64,000 nucleotides of DNA, taken from the NCBI RefSeq assembly GCF_038592905.1, contig NZ_CP151943.1:530001-594000 (forward strand), read 5' to 3'. The translations under genes and the position numbers were made by a program. Below the pieces are notes generated by a model. The model was not told where the DNA came from. It saw nothing but the letters and a program-made list of their open reading frames with translations, and made no database searches. Shown piece after piece: positions 51,630 to 61,345 of this stretch (within the stretch, counting starts at the first letter, position 1; every line of letters begins with the position of its first letter). The DNA comes from Neobacillus sp. FSL H8-0543 (GTDB taxonomy: Bacteria > Bacillota > Bacilli > Bacillales > Cytobacillaceae).

Positions 51630-52772
51630 TTACTCGAAGGAACGAGGAGGTCTTTTTCCCCAATATTGATACAAATCTGTTCGAATAAAACCATTGAAAA
51701 GCTTTCTTTTTTTAGTTGCCCGCTTGCCATAAAGTTGTTCAAACTCTTCATTTGAGGTCAAAATATAAATTGACCATGTATCAAGCTTGTTGAATGCCTG
51801 ACCCATTTCCTTATACATATGCTCGACTTCAGGTTTATCTCCGATCCTTTCCCCATAGGGAGGATTACCAACAATTACACCGTATTCTTTAGGTGTTGAG
51901 ATATCTCTAACTTGCATTTGTTTAAATTTAATGAGGTCACCAAGGCCCGCTTCAAAGGCATTTTCTTGAGCAATCTTAACCATCCGGTGATCGATATCCG
52001 TACCTAGGATGTCGAGTGGCTGATCATAGTTCGCTAAGTCCTCAGCCTCTGTTCGAGCATTATCCCATATCTTTTCAGGGATCCAATCCCATCCTTCTGA
52101 AGCAAATTCACGGTTAAATCCAGGAGCAATATTTTGCCCTATCAATGCGGCCTCAATTGGAATCGTACCAGAACCACAGAAAGGGTCCATAAACGGATGA
52201 TCTGCCTTCCAGTTAGTCAGCATCACTAATGCAGCTGCAAGGGTCTCCTTTAACGGTGCTTCTCCTTGGTCAACGCGATAGCCCCGTTTGTGAAGTCCTT
52301 GACCACTCGTATCAATCGTAATCGTAGCAATATCCTTTAACAATGCCACTTCAATCCGAAAAAAGGCGCCGTTCTCCTCAAACCAAGTACTACGGTTATA
52401 ATGTTTTTTTAATCTTTCCACAACTGCCTTTTTTACAATTGCCTGGCAATCAGAAACACTAAAAAGTGTTGATTTGACCGACTTACCGATTACAGGGAAT
52501 TCCGCATTCTCGGGGAGAAATTTTTCCCATGGCAGTGCCTTCGTCTTTTCAAATAACTCATCGAAGGTCAATGCTTTAAATTCTCCTACCCTTATTTTTA
52601 CCCTATCAGCTGTGCGGAGCCATAAATTACTTCGGGCAATCGCTGTCTCATCACCTGTGTAAATTACTTTTCCATTTTCCACTTCACATTCATATCCCAA
52701 TGCACGAACTTCTTTTGCCACTAAAGACTCAAGTCCCATTGCTGCGGTCGCTATTAATTGATATTTTCCCAT
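51630..52772 (-). CDS. ypsC: THUMP-domain 23S rRNA methyltransferase-like protein YpsC (RlmL/RlmK-type)
   Basis: 380 residues. N-terminal THUMP RNA-binding region (to about 160, with LIATAAMGLESLVAKEVRAL), then a class I methyltransferase with DPFCGSGTIPIEAALIG, ILGTDIDHRMVKIAQENA and the N6-guanine-type catalytic motif VIVGNPPYGERIG. It should methylate guanine N2 or similar in 23S rRNA. ATG at 52772 is chosen because AAGGGTG precedes it. Downstream of rnpB as in B. subtilis. Confidence 0.93.
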   Translation of the reverse strand: MGKYQLIATAAMGLESLVAKEVRALGYECEVENGKVIYTGDETAIARSNLWLRTADRVKIRVGEFKALTFDELFEKTKALPWEKFLPENAEFPVIGKSVKSTLFSVSDCQAIVKKAVVERLKKHYNRSTWFEENGAFFRIEVALLKDIATITIDTSGQGLHKRGYRVDQGEAPLKETLAAALVMLTNWKADHPFMDPFCGSGTIPIEAALIGQNIAPGFNREFASEGWDWIPEKIWDNARTEAEDLANYDQPLDILGTDIDHRMVKIAQENAFEAGLGDLIKFKQMQVRDISTPKEYGVIVGNPPYGERIGDKPEVEHMYKEMGQAFNKLDTWSIYILTSNEEFEQLYGKRATKKRKLFNGFIRTDLYQYWGKRPPRSFE

Positions 52773-52885
52773 TATTTTCACCCTTATTCATTACATATGT
52801 ATGCTATTCTTAAAAAATTGCATTATCTTTTCATTATAGACTAAAAATCAAGGACAAATGCAAGAAACTCTTTAATATAGAAAAT

Positions 52886-52911
52886 AAAAAGACTCTCCTC
52901 ATTGGAGAGTC
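52886..52911 (-). terminator. Terminator of rnpB
   Basis: GACTCTCC and GGAGAGTC stem followed by five T on the minus strand, 20 bases after the RNase P RNA. Confidence 0.85.
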
Positions 52912-52930
52912 GATTAATTAAAATTTAATT

Positions 52931-53344
52931 TTTCATTAAAAACGTTCTGTAAGCCATGTTCTGTACCAGAGTACTGCAAACGACGATTAACGTCTCGTAC
53001 TTAGGTGGTAATCATCTATCTACAGATTACAATAATCTGTCCTTCTCCTCGTTCAATTCCTAAGAGAAAGTGCCCCTACCATTATTTGGGTTTCTCGCTC
53101 GTGGGGTTTACCTCGTTCCACCCTTTTCATTTCTGAAAAGGCTCCGTCACTGTGGCACTTTTATAGGTATTCATACCATATCCAAATGGACTTAGGTATT
53201 TTCCCGGCCGTCAGCCCATAAGACTGCCCTAGCTTATGAATTCGCTAGGCACGAACACTACGAGCATCTCAGCTCGTGCGAGCATGGACTTTCCTCTACA
53301 AGGAAACAAATGCTCCTTGCAGCGATTACCCGAACGTAATTAAT
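52931..53344 (-). ncRNA. rnpB: RNase P RNA, Bacillus (B) type
   Basis: The catalytic RNA of RNase P, which makes tRNA 5' ends. Reading the minus strand, the 5' part ACGTTCGGGTAATCGCTGC, the conserved AGAGGAAAGTCCATGCTCGC, the GTGCCTAGCGAA and AAGCTAGGGCAGTC stems, GAAAGTGCCACAGTGACG-like bases, GTAAACCCCACGAGCGAGAA and the 3' ACATGGCTTACAGAACG align in order with B. subtilis rnpB. Ends are set by that comparison and may be off by several bases. Placed between gpsB and ypsC as in B. subtilis. Confidence 0.95.
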
Positions 53345-53418
53345 GAATATATTTATTATTATATGTATTTACGTCAATTAATTCAATGGTTAATATTGGA
53401 AACTGAATTTCCAATCAT

Positions 53419-53721
53419 TTAATCATATAATTTATTACCAAATACATGCTTTTCAAGATTAGATAGTCGCTTTAAAATATCAAAATTCGTGGTTCCAGCT
53501 GGCTGCGTCACAGGCTGTCGTCTTGACGACTCTTCAAGCTGCTTACGTAATCGAAGATTTTCTTGTTGAAGGTCTTCTATCTCCTGTTGAAATGCTTCAT
53601 AATCCTTAATAATTAAATCTAAATATTTATCTACATCTTCTTGTTTATAACCTCTTACACCAGTCTTAAATTCTTTCTCCAATATTTCCTTCGCTGTTAA
53701 TTTCACTTTATCGGACTGCAT
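53419..53721 (-). CDS. gpsB: Cell division regulator GpsB
   Basis: 100 residues, DivIVA-like. The N-terminal membrane-binding and dimer region is [20 protein letters not shown] and [17 protein letters not shown], followed by a coiled coil ([18 protein letters not shown]), a variable linker and the C-terminal trimer helix [14 protein letters not shown]. GpsB moves PBP1 between septum and side wall. ATG at 53721 with GAGGTG. Its place next to ypsA and rnpB matches B. subtilis. Confidence 0.97.
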   Translation of the reverse strand: MQSDKVKLTAKEILEKEFKTGVRGYKQEDVDKYLDLIIKDYEAFQQEIEDLQQENLRLRKQLEESSRRQPVTQPAGTTNFDILKRLSNLEKHVFGNKLYD

Positions 53722-53827
53722 TCTAATTCACCTCAGTATTCACCTATCAATATTATTATTTACTCAAAAATATATACTTTTGTCAATTTTTCTTTTTAAA
53801 CATCGTTTGTGGCCATATAAAATTTAG

Positions 53828-54388
53828 TTAAAAATCCATGCGCTTTTGTTCTTCTTCCTCAACAATTGACTGTAAGTCATAAAATGTAATCAAATGAATA
53901 GGATAGGCGTGATTATTTTGATATTGAGTTGCCATTTCGTATATGTATTTCGGACTTCCTTCTTTTTCTTGATCGTAAAACAGAAGAATTGCGTCACTTT
54001 TTTCTATGAAGAATTGATTTTTCACGCGAAACTGTAAGGGCTTTTCATATCCTTTTTTTGATACGGAATCAATGAAATCTGCCTGAGCAAGTACCGTTGC
54101 ATACCATTCCTTATTTGTTTCATTCCACGAGTCTTCCTGTTTTAGAAAAGGTGTAATCACAGCTAATTTCAAATCAGGATAATCGAGCTGAAGCTCAAAT
54201 ACTACCTCTGCTGCCCAAAGCTCCGTACCTAACTGACCACTAATTAGCACCCACTCTAATCCGTCATCAAGCATCGTTATTAAGTCCTTTTTTATTGCTG
54301 CTTTAATAAAAGTAGCGGATGGATGGTCTTTTTTAAAAATTCCTAATTCAAAAGCTTTGTAACCCGAAATTGCTATTACTTTAATCAA
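53828..54388 (-). CDS. ypsA: SLOG-domain protein YpsA (DUF1273)
   Basis: 186 residues of the YpsA family: [20 protein letters not shown] at the N-terminus, [19 protein letters not shown] in the nucleotide-binding core, [20 protein letters not shown] near the end. B. subtilis YpsA affects cell division with GpsB. The start is TTG at 54388, eight bases after GAGGAG and giving [11 protein letters not shown] as in relatives; an upstream open frame reads through the intergenic region. gpsB follows on the same strand. Confidence 0.93.
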   Translation of the reverse strand: MIKVIAISGYKAFELGIFKKDHPSATFIKAAIKKDLITMLDDGLEWVLISGQLGTELWAAEVVFELQLDYPDLKLAVITPFLKQEDSWNETNKEWYATVLAQADFIDSVSKKGYEKPLQFRVKNQFFIEKSDAILLFYDQEKEGSPKYIYEMATQYQNNHAYPIHLITFYDLQSIVEEEEQKRMDF

Positions 54389-54442
54389 GGTCATTCTCCT
54401 CATTGGGTAGATGAATCTACTACCATATATCAAAAATGAACG

Positions 54443-54468
54443 AAAAAACAAGGGCAGATGTGCCCTTG
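54443..54468 (-). terminator. Terminator of cotD
   Basis: CAAGGGCA and TGCCCTTG stem around GATG, followed by six T on the minus strand. Confidence 0.88.
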
Positions 54469-54477
54469 CTGATGTTT

Positions 54478-55035
54478 TTATCTCCAGGAAGGTCGTTGAC
54501 CTGGGTATGGTCTTGGTCCCATGCCTGGACCCATTCCTGGTGCCATGCCTGGTCCCATTCCTGGTGCCATGCCTGGTCCCATTCCTGGTGCCATGCCCGG
54601 TCCCATGCCTGGTCCCATTCCTGGTCCAAAACCTGGGCCTCCTGGTCCAAAACCTGGGCCTCCTGGGCCAAAACCTGGGCCTCCTGGGCCAAAGCCTGGG
54701 CCTCCTGGGCCAAAGCCTGGGCCTCCTGGGCCAAAGCCTGGTCTAGGTGGTAAAACGTTAGTTGATGGTAAAACATTACTTGGTGCAGGACCAGTAGCCA
54801 TTGGTGCCACAGGAATAGGACCTCCAGGACAACAACAATCAACGTGCTGATTACAACACACTTCACACGTTGAAGCTGTTTGCGGACAATAGTGTTTATG
54901 CTGGAACAGATGATGATTGATTGTTGTTGTGTGTACAGGATGAATATGCGGGACCACAGTCGTTGAGAACGTGTGGTTCACTAATTGTTTAGTCGGATGG
55001 ATGACTGGCGGCGCAAAATTGGTTCCAAGATACAA
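54478..55035 (-). CDS. cotD: CotD-family spore coat protein with a Gly-Pro-rich repeat tail
   Basis: Residues 1-70 match B. subtilis Cot[41 protein letters not shown] and a cysteine cluster ([14 protein letters not shown]). B. subtilis CotD is 75 residues, but this protein has 185: after about residue 95 come five GFGPGGP units and then about ten GMGP/GMAP units. CotD is an inner coat protein made in the mother cell under sigma-K and GerE. Start TTG at 55035 with GGGGAG eight bases upstream. The extension is likely cross-linking or elastic coat material (inference). Confidence 0.92.
   Translation of the reverse strand: MYLGTNFAPPVIHPTKQLVNHTFSTTVVPHIHPVHTTTINHHLFQHKHYCPQTASTCEVCCNQHVDCCCPGGPIPVAPMATGPAPSNVLPSTNVLPPRPGFGPGGPGFGPGGPGFGPGGPGFGPGGPGFGPGGPGFGPGMGPGMGPGMAPGMGPGMAPGMGPGMAPGMGPGMGPRPYPGQRPSWR
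54508..54740. repeat. Minisatellite within cotD (21-bp and 12/24-bp units)
   Basis: The plus strand shows CCTGGGCCTCCTGGGCCAAA-type 21-bp units five times, then CCTGGTCCCATTCCTGGTG-type 12- and 24-bp units. All unit lengths are multiples of three, so copy-number change keeps the cotD frame. Confidence 0.92.
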
Positions 55036-55318
55036 TATAAACTCTCCCCTTTCAAATATTCTGTTTACATTAACAGCCTATGATAGAAAGGAAATTCTTG
55101 TACTAATGAAAACACCTATTTTTATAGCATTGAATAAAAGCTATCTTTTAAGTTTGAAAAAACTACTGCAGTCAAACAAACGACAACAAAAAATAAAAAT
55201 AAGATTGCTTTATACACTAAATATACCCCTTTTTGTTTTTATAGTCGTTTTACTCAGTACAGTTTTATATTTTACCTCTTGCGACGGTTAGAAACAATAT
55301 GGAATTTTTGGTTTAACA

Positions 55319-56626
55319 CTAAATAAATGTGTCTATTTTGTTACAAATTTCACAGTGTTTTTCAATCCTTTTTTCTAAGCGAAAAAATCTATTTTGAAGC
55401 TGGTCATTTACTTTTCCTTTTTTATCTTTTGATAATTGACTCTCCTCGTTTAATTTAGATGCTTTTAGACAATAATCCCTTGCAGACAAATAATCTTTCA
55501 ATTTATGTTCATAGATCTTTGCTGTTTCTATACATGCCTCCAAACTCATATTGACATCCAGAGTATCTGCCACTTCTACAAATAAATTTAACGCCCTTTC
55601 CCAGTCCTTTTCTTTCTTATAGTGATAGGCTAATGCTAGTTTTGCTTGTAAAGAGGTAACATCACTGCCATCAACGAGCTTCGTCAATACTTGTTCTGCT
55701 TCGGCCTTCTCCCCAATGGCGGCGAACCATCTGCCCACTTCAAATGACTCTTTTCGTGTTTGCTTCATGTCCATTCCGCACAACTGAAAGGTGAGATGCG
55801 TATACAAGGTCACCAATGAAAGAATGTCAATTTCATTATGCTTCATAATTCCGTGTATGCCCTTTGGCTGTCTGCTTTCAATAAAATCAAAATAAATCAT
55901 TGGAGCAAGGTAACCAGGAATATCATCCACTCTATCAATACCTAATACATCCTTTTCGACTATTGAAAGATTCGTTCGTTCCAACTTATGCTTCCATAGT
56001 CTCCTAGCAGCATGATATAAATCAAAATGGCCTAACGCTGGGAGCTTTGGAACATTCTGCCTTACCAGCGTATGCCTTGTTATTAATTGCGGCCAGTCAA
56101 AGGATTTACCATTATAACTAGCCATGAGACGAAATCTTCCAATATCATTCAAAAAATAGTTAAATTGTGCAACTTCAGAACTTGGAGATGGAAGAAAATA
56201 CTGTTTCAAGGTCAAATCCTTGTCTGTGAAATAAGCTATTCCTAATAAAAATATTTGTGTTCCTGTACCGCTTAACCCAGTTGTTTCTGTATCAAAAAAG
56301 ACCATCTCTGACATTTCAAAGTCTTTCATGGAAAATGGATGGTTTAAATCTCTATTTGTCCAAACCTCTTTTGCTGTATATAAATCAGAAAATTTATAAT
56401 GACCATGTTTATGGTCTAAAGGATATTTCACTTCACGAATAAAAATATATTCCCCTTCGTAGTAGTACGGTTCTGCATTAATTTCTCTCCATGTCTCACG
56501 GAAAGGAATTTCCTCAATATTCTTATTAGGATTACCTAATAGGGAATAGTCCGACTTATGTGTCTCCGTCTCACCTACGTGAGAAATATGATTCTTCATT
56601 CGATTTAGTTTTGATTTTAATGACAA
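55319..56626 (-). CDS. yprB: MrfB/YprB 3'-5' exonuclease
   Basis: 435 residues: a DEDD-type RNase H-like exonuclease domain with FFDTETTGLSGTGTQIF (Asp and Glu), LMASYNGKSFDWPQL and EIDILSLVTLYTHL, then TPR-like helices (SLQAKLALAYHYKKEKDWER) for partner binding. In B. subtilis MrfA and MrfB repair mitomycin cross-links independently of UvrABC. Start TTG at 56626 is six bases after AAAGGTGA; a GTG nine bases earlier lacks a site. Here it is parted from mrfA (yprA) by a lipoprotein gene. Confidence 0.92.
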   Translation of the reverse strand: MSLKSKLNRMKNHISHVGETETHKSDYSLLGNPNKNIEEIPFRETWREINAEPYYYEGEYIFIREVKYPLDHKHGHYKFSDLYTAKEVWTNRDLNHPFSMKDFEMSEMVFFDTETTGLSGTGTQIFLLGIAYFTDKDLTLKQYFLPSPSSEVAQFNYFLNDIGRFRLMASYNGKSFDWPQLITRHTLVRQNVPKLPALGHFDLYHAARRLWKHKLERTNLSIVEKDVLGIDRVDDIPGYLAPMIYFDFIESRQPKGIHGIMKHNEIDILSLVTLYTHLTFQLCGMDMKQTRKESFEVGRWFAAIGEKAEAEQVLTKLVDGSDVTSLQAKLALAYHYKKEKDWERALNLFVEVADTLDVNMSLEACIETAKIYEHKLKDYLSARDYCLKASKLNEESQLSKDKKGKVNDQLQNRFFRLEKRIEKHCEICNKIDTFI

Positions 56627-56743
56627 ATTACTCACCTTTGATTAATTATTTTCCCATTTACACTTTTCAGTTCATACATATAAATTACATATAATTCATT
56701 ATAGCAATTGTTTACTCAAATTACTGCGTGAGTGAATCAGACA

Positions 56744-56771
56744 TAAAAAAAGAGTGACTTCTCAGCCACTC
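56744..56771 (-). terminator. Terminator between the lipoprotein gene and yprB
   Basis: GAGTGGCTGAGAAGTCACTC stem-loop followed by seven T on the minus strand. Confidence 0.75.
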
Positions 56772-56787
56772 AGATACTTAATTATTT

Positions 56788-57267
56788 TTAATTTTCATCT
56801 TCCGCGGCTAGTGCTGCAAAATGTGCTTCTTTCTCTTCAGCCGATGCTTTTAACTGATTTACCCGATCCTCAATTTGTTCATTAAGATAGGTAACTTTAT
56901 TAATATTGTTAATAATTACTTTATAGTCAGTTTGAATACCTCTATTACTCACTTTATCTGTACCTTCAATCATATAAGATTTCGTAGGAATTTCTTTTTC
57001 TAATTTAAATGAAGAAGCAAGGAAATAAAAGTTTTTTTGTGATTCAGTTTTTAAGTCTACAGTTTCTGTAATTAAATTTTCGTAATCCTCAGCTAGAAAC
57101 ATCTCTGTAAACTTTTTGTCCTCTTCTGTTAATTCTCTAGTTTTGCTTTCTGCTTTCTCAGTTTCTTCTATCTTTTTACTATCTCCCTGATTTGTTGAAT
57201 CCTGGTTGGATGTACCGCAACCAGTGATTAAAAATAAGACAGATAGCATAGTAATAAATAATTTCAT
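56788..57267 (-). CDS. Predicted lipoprotein of unknown function (159 aa)
   Basis: A lipoprotein signal peptide with lipobox LITGC puts the acylated cysteine at residue 17; the mature protein begins with a Ser/Asn/Gln-rich linker (TSNQDSTNQGDSKKIEETEK). The rest is helical and acidic, with no family I recognise (ELTEEDKKFTEMFLAEDYEN, ending AHFAALAAEDEN). Anchored on the outer face of the membrane. ATG at 57267 with GGAGGC. It stands between yprA and yprB, which are adjacent in B. subtilis. Confidence 0.85.
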   Translation of the reverse strand: MKLFITMLSVLFLITGCGTSNQDSTNQGDSKKIEETEKAESKTRELTEEDKKFTEMFLAEDYENLITETVDLKTESQKNFYFLASSFKLEKEIPTKSYMIEGTDKVSNRGIQTDYKVIINNINKVTYLNEQIEDRVNQLKASAEEKEAHFAALAAEDEN

Positions 57268-57364
57268 AATAAAGCCTCCAAAACATTTTTATGATTAAAT
57301 TTATCATAAAAAGCAAGAGAATTGTATTGGTAAATTCATCCTTCACACATTCGACATAACATAA

Positions 57365-59650
57365 TTATACAGATTTTCCACGAGGGAATAAAAAAGCATC
57401 AATAATTTTTAATGCATCTTTTTTGGCCGTATCCCCCATTGTATCTGCGCCGATACATGATGGACAACCAGATTCACATCGGCAATTATCGATCATTTTC
57501 TTGGTTTCTGTAAATACTTCTTTCATACCAGAATATATCTTTTCGCTTAAACCAATACCGCCTGGGTATCGATCATAAAAGAAAATGGTCGGTTTCTCGT
57601 TATGGTCAGCCTTGACCTGGGGTATTACATGAATATCCTGTGGATCAGCCATCACGAATAATGGTGCAATATGATTTAAGGCATGGGCCGTACCAACCAA
57701 TCCCTGCTCTAAACGTTCATGCCCCATTTCGGCTAGCGATTGATTCAATGAGATCCATGCAGCATTTGTGTGAAGTTCTTCTTCTGGGAGATGTATTGGT
57801 CCTGATCCGATATTTTCATGTGTCTCAAATTTTATTTTCTTAAATATCGTTGCCATTGCTCGAACACTAACATCCCCATAGCCAAATTCCGCATCCTCCA
57901 ATTGGATGAGCTTGTCGATATCCAGCACCTTTAATTGAACAGCTAAATTTGCATCAGTAAAATAATCAACATCAACTTCCCTGACAAATGCCTTTTTCTC
58001 CTCCCAATCAAGCTTCTCAACTTGAAATTGAGTTCCTTGGTGTAAATAAATTGCTTCATCGTGAAGCAGCGTCATCGCTGAAAAACGGTCCATTTCACCA
58101 ATAACTCTGCTGTTCGCAACATCTGACTGGTCGATAATGATGACATTTTCCTGAGAAGCTGAGCGCAGGCTGATGTTATGAGCTGGAAACGAATCATTCA
58201 TCCAATACCATTTATCACCGTTTTGATAAAGGATTCGCTCCTCCGTCAAATATTCAAGCAACTCTTCTGTTCCAGCATTTCCAAACTGCTCGCCGACCTT
58301 AAATGGAAGCTCATACGCTGCACACTTCATATGATCGATTAATATAATCAGATTATCAGGATTAATCCTAGCTGTTTCTGGACTTTTAGTAAAAAAGTAA
58401 TCCGGGTTCTGGATGATATATTGATCTAGCGGACTTGAACTGGCAACCATGATGACAAGTGCCTCTCCATGCCTTCTACCCGCTCTTCCTGCCTGCTGCC
58501 AGGCACTAGAAATCGTACCAGGATAACCAGTCATAATACACACCTGCAACTGACCAATATCAACTCCCAGCTCGAGTGCATTCGTACTGACGACACCGTA
58601 TATTTCTCCAGAGCGAAGCCCTTTCTCAATTTTCCTTCTTTCAGTAGGCAAATACCCTCCACGGTAGCCCATAATTGATTTAACACCCAATTGGTTTTTT
58701 ACCAGTTCCTGAAGATACGTAAGAATAATCTCAACTCTAACCCGACTCCTTGCAAAGACAATCGTTTGAATTTTATTTTTCAATAGTTCACCTGCAATTT
58801 TCCGGACCTCTAGTGTGGCACTTCTTCTTATATTTAACGGTTTATTAACAATTGGTGGATTATAGAATAGAAAGTGTTTTGTTCCACTGGGAGCACCATT
58901 GTTATCAATAAGAACCATTTTTTCCTCTGTTAAAGTTTCTGCAAGCTCTAATGGATTAGCGATAGTAGCAGATGTACAAATAAAAACGGGGTTGCTTCCG
59001 TAATAGCGGCAAATTCGTTTTAACCTGCGAATAACATTGGCAACATGGCTCCCGAAAACACCTCGGTAGGTGTGAAGCTCGTCAATGACGACAAATTTAA
59101 GGTTTTCAAATAACGAAACCCACTTTGTATGATGCGGTAGTATCGCTGAATGAAGCATATCTGGATTGGTGATGACTACATGCCCTGCTTTGCGGACTCT
59201 TTGGCGAATATTCGCTGGTGTGTCCCCATCATATGTATAGCTATTGATATCAACACCCGCAGCTTGAATAATTTCATTGATTTCACTTTTCTGATCCTGT
59301 GCAAGTGCCTTTGTTGGAAACATATAGAGTGCACGCGCGCTTGGATTCGAAAGAATCGTCTGAAGCACAGGTAGGTTATAGCATAATGTTTTACCAGAGG
59401 CAGTTGGTGTGACCGCTACAATGCTGTTACCAGTCATAATCTTTTCATAAGAAGATCTTTGATGCGTATATAGTTTTTCGATTCCTTTACTTTTAAGCGA
59501 TGCTCTAATTTCACGATGGAGATCTTCGGGAAGTGGAACGGTTTGGGCTTTCTTTTCCTCAATTGTCTTCCATGTCACGATATTTTCTTTAAAAGCATCA
59601 TTTATTTTTAAATCTGCGAGTACTTCCTGCAAATTCTTTTTAAATTTCAT
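57365..59650 (-). CDS. yprA: MrfA/YprA DEAD-box helicase with DUF1998
   Basis: 761 residues, superfamily 2 helicase. Walker A VTPTASGKTLCYNLP, DEAH-like box VIDELHTYRGVFG, motif VI AWQQAGRAGRRHGE, then a C-terminal DUF1998 zinc domain with CRCESGCPSCIG. B. subtilis MrfA translocates 3' to 5' and works with MrfB on mitomycin C damage. ATG at 59650 with GAGGTG. It is followed by the lipoprotein gene rather than mrfB. Confidence 0.94.
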   Translation of the reverse strand: MKFKKNLQEVLADLKINDAFKENIVTWKTIEEKKAQTVPLPEDLHREIRASLKSKGIEKLYTHQRSSYEKIMTGNSIVAVTPTASGKTLCYNLPVLQTILSNPSARALYMFPTKALAQDQKSEINEIIQAAGVDINSYTYDGDTPANIRQRVRKAGHVVITNPDMLHSAILPHHTKWVSLFENLKFVVIDELHTYRGVFGSHVANVIRRLKRICRYYGSNPVFICTSATIANPLELAETLTEEKMVLIDNNGAPSGTKHFLFYNPPIVNKPLNIRRSATLEVRKIAGELLKNKIQTIVFARSRVRVEIILTYLQELVKNQLGVKSIMGYRGGYLPTERRKIEKGLRSGEIYGVVSTNALELGVDIGQLQVCIMTGYPGTISSAWQQAGRAGRRHGEALVIMVASSSPLDQYIIQNPDYFFTKSPETARINPDNLIILIDHMKCAAYELPFKVGEQFGNAGTEELLEYLTEERILYQNGDKWYWMNDSFPAHNISLRSASQENVIIIDQSDVANSRVIGEMDRFSAMTLLHDEAIYLHQGTQFQVEKLDWEEKKAFVREVDVDYFTDANLAVQLKVLDIDKLIQLEDAEFGYGDVSVRAMATIFKKIKFETHENIGSGPIHLPEEELHTNAAWISLNQSLAEMGHERLEQGLVGTAHALNHIAPLFVMADPQDIHVIPQVKADHNEKPTIFFYDRYPGGIGLSEKIYSGMKEVFTETKKMIDNCRCESGCPSCIGADTMGDTAKKDALKIIDAFLFPRGKSV

Positions 59651-59843
59651 ACACTCACCTCATTTACTCTATTTTAGCGAATGAACGTTCGTAAAGAAAG
59701 TAATATCTTTAACTTTCCTTAAAAAAAGAAATACGAGTTTAAACATTTAAAAAAATACCGTTATCTAAACTAAAATAAAATCGGAATCTCTGTTACAATA
59801 AGAAAAGGATTCTATAAATTTTATGGTGTGCGGAGGTGGAGAA

Positions 59844-60542
59844 ATGAGGATTGAAGAAGTAATAAAGGTTCTTTCTGAATTCACGCTGTTTAAAGAATTA
59901 AATAATTATGAATTAGGTAAGATATCAGATATTGCTATTACGAGAGAGTGGAAAAAGCAAAGCCATATTTTTTTACAAGGCGACCCATTAGAAAATGTCT
60001 ACTTTATTTATGATGGAAAAATAAAGATTTACAAAAGTGATATAAATGGAAAAGAACAGATTGTAACGATAGCGAAAAAAGGTGATATGTTCCCTCATGT
60101 AGGCTTTTTTAGGAAAGGCGAATACCCCGCATATGCTGAGGCTCTAGAGCAATCAACGCTTATTGCCATCCCTATTTCAAAGTTTGAAAGTGTACTGATT
60201 GAAAATCCTGAACTTTGTATTAAAGTATTTAAAGTGCTCGGGGAAAAAATCGTTGATCTTCAAAACCGACTCGAAGAACAAATTCTTAATAATACATATG
60301 AGCAGATTATCAAACTCCTTATCAGACTTGCCCAAAAATATGGTAAAGAGCAAGAGGATGGGACAATCCTGCTCAAGTCTGAATTTACTAATAAGGACCT
60401 TGCCAGTATGATTGGTACGACCCGCGAAACCATCAGCCGAACCCTGACAAAGATGAAAAAAGACGAATTAATTGAAGTAGATGACCATGGTAATATGTTA
60501 TTAGATATTGACGTCCTAATGGAAGAAATAAACCTAGTCTAA
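59844..60542 (+). CDS. CRP/FNR-family regulator without Fe-S cysteines
   Basis: 232 residues: cyclic-nucleotide-binding-type beta-barrel (KQSHIFLQGDPLENVYFIYD, IVTIAKKGDMFPHVGFFRKG), dimer helix, and a winged HTH (FTNKDLASMIGTTRETISRT). Only one cysteine (ELCIKVF), so it cannot hold the Fe-S cluster of B. subtilis Fnr; it may sense another ligand or redox state. The recognition helix ETISR is like that of Fnr/CRP proteins that bind TGTGA-N6-TCACA. ATG at 59844 follows GGAGGTGG. Single gene, divergent from yprA. Confidence 0.9.
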   Translation: MRIEEVIKVLSEFTLFKELNNYELGKISDIAITREWKKQSHIFLQGDPLENVYFIYDGKIKIYKSDINGKEQIVTIAKKGDMFPHVGFFRKGEYPAYAEALEQSTLIAIPISKFESVLIENPELCIKVFKVLGEKIVDLQNRLEEQILNNTYEQIIKLLIRLAQKYGKEQEDGTILLKSEFTNKDLASMIGTTRETISRTLTKMKKDELIEVDDHGNMLLDIDVLMEEINLV

Positions 60543-60575
60543 CACTAAAAATTTTTCGACATAAACCAACATTAA

Positions 60576-60605
60576 GGAAGACGGCTATTCACCGTCTTCC
60601 TTTTT
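60576..60605 (+). terminator. Terminator of the CRP-family gene
   Basis: GGAAGACGG and CCGTCTTCC stem followed by five T. Confidence 0.88.
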
Positions 60606-61158
60606 ATACTTTAAACATACCTCCAAAGCCCTTTACGATTGAGGACACTTGAGTTACGGCATTCATCATCTGACCCGCAGTATTAACCATTTTGTTAATG
60701 TCCACTGTTCCGTCTTGCGATTTAAAGGAATTTAAAATTGAATGTACTCCACCAGGCTGCTTTATGTTCCCATTTTGCTTCGGATAAGGATTCATCATTG
60801 GGTAACCATTCATTTGATTATAGGGGTTTGCAGTCATTTCATCCTGGGGCTGGAGTGGATTTTGAAAAAGAAATTGAGCATCTTTAGACTGTCCCTTTGC
60901 TGCTAAATAGTGAGGCGGTGGTTGGACGTAACTAGGTTGATAGATTGATTCATAGGTATTGTATTGAGGTTGAATGTATGGATTCTGCTGCTGATAAGGG
61001 TTCCAATTATAAGTTTGCGGTTGGAACTGATAAGGATATGGCTGTTGATTACGAAGAAACTGCCATGCATTTGATTGAGAATATTGTGGTCTCCCGTAAT
61101 TCATTTGCCCTAAGTATCCATTGTTAACAAATTTATTTGATCTATTTTTACCAAACAT
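60604..61158 (-). CDS. yppG: YppG-family protein
   Basis: 184 residues, low complexity: Tyr/Gln/Pro/Asn-rich for about 150 residues (YPYQFQPQTYNWNPYQQQNP, NPYNQMNGYPMMNPYP), then a more regular C-terminus (SILNSFKSQDGTVDINKMVN, IVKGFGGMF) that is the conserved YppG part. The composition resembles spore coat proteins; function unknown. ATG at 61158 is chosen because GGAGGAG precedes it; an extension to 61185 lacks a site. Convergent with the CRP gene, divergent from yppF. Confidence 0.82.
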   Translation of the reverse strand: MFGKNRSNKFVNNGYLGQMNYGRPQYSQSNAWQFLRNQQPYPYQFQPQTYNWNPYQQQNPYIQPQYNTYESIYQPSYVQPPPHYLAAKGQSKDAQFLFQNPLQPQDEMTANPYNQMNGYPMMNPYPKQNGNIKQPGGVHSILNSFKSQDGTVDINKMVNTAGQMMNAVTQVSSIVKGFGGMFKV

Positions 61159-61345
61159 GGGCAAACATCTCCTCCGCTTTTTCATTGCTACAGATTATGA
61201 TACTTCTTGAGAATGGGTGCATATTTTCAGTTAAATTACAATGTCAGATTGCGGAGGATTTTGTCTAAAGTTTAAATATTTGAAAAACTAAAAATCCTTT
61301 TTTTTCGTGATACTATTAAAAATATTGATGAAGGAGGAGATACAT

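Noticed and set aside
54411..54866. Several long open frames on both strands in the cotD repeat region (Pro-Gly, Trp-Ser and Leu-Val-rich products)
   Set aside because: They arise because every unit length of the cotD repeats is a multiple of three, keeping other frames open. Only the minus-strand frame starting at 55035 has a ribosome site and a CotD N-terminus.
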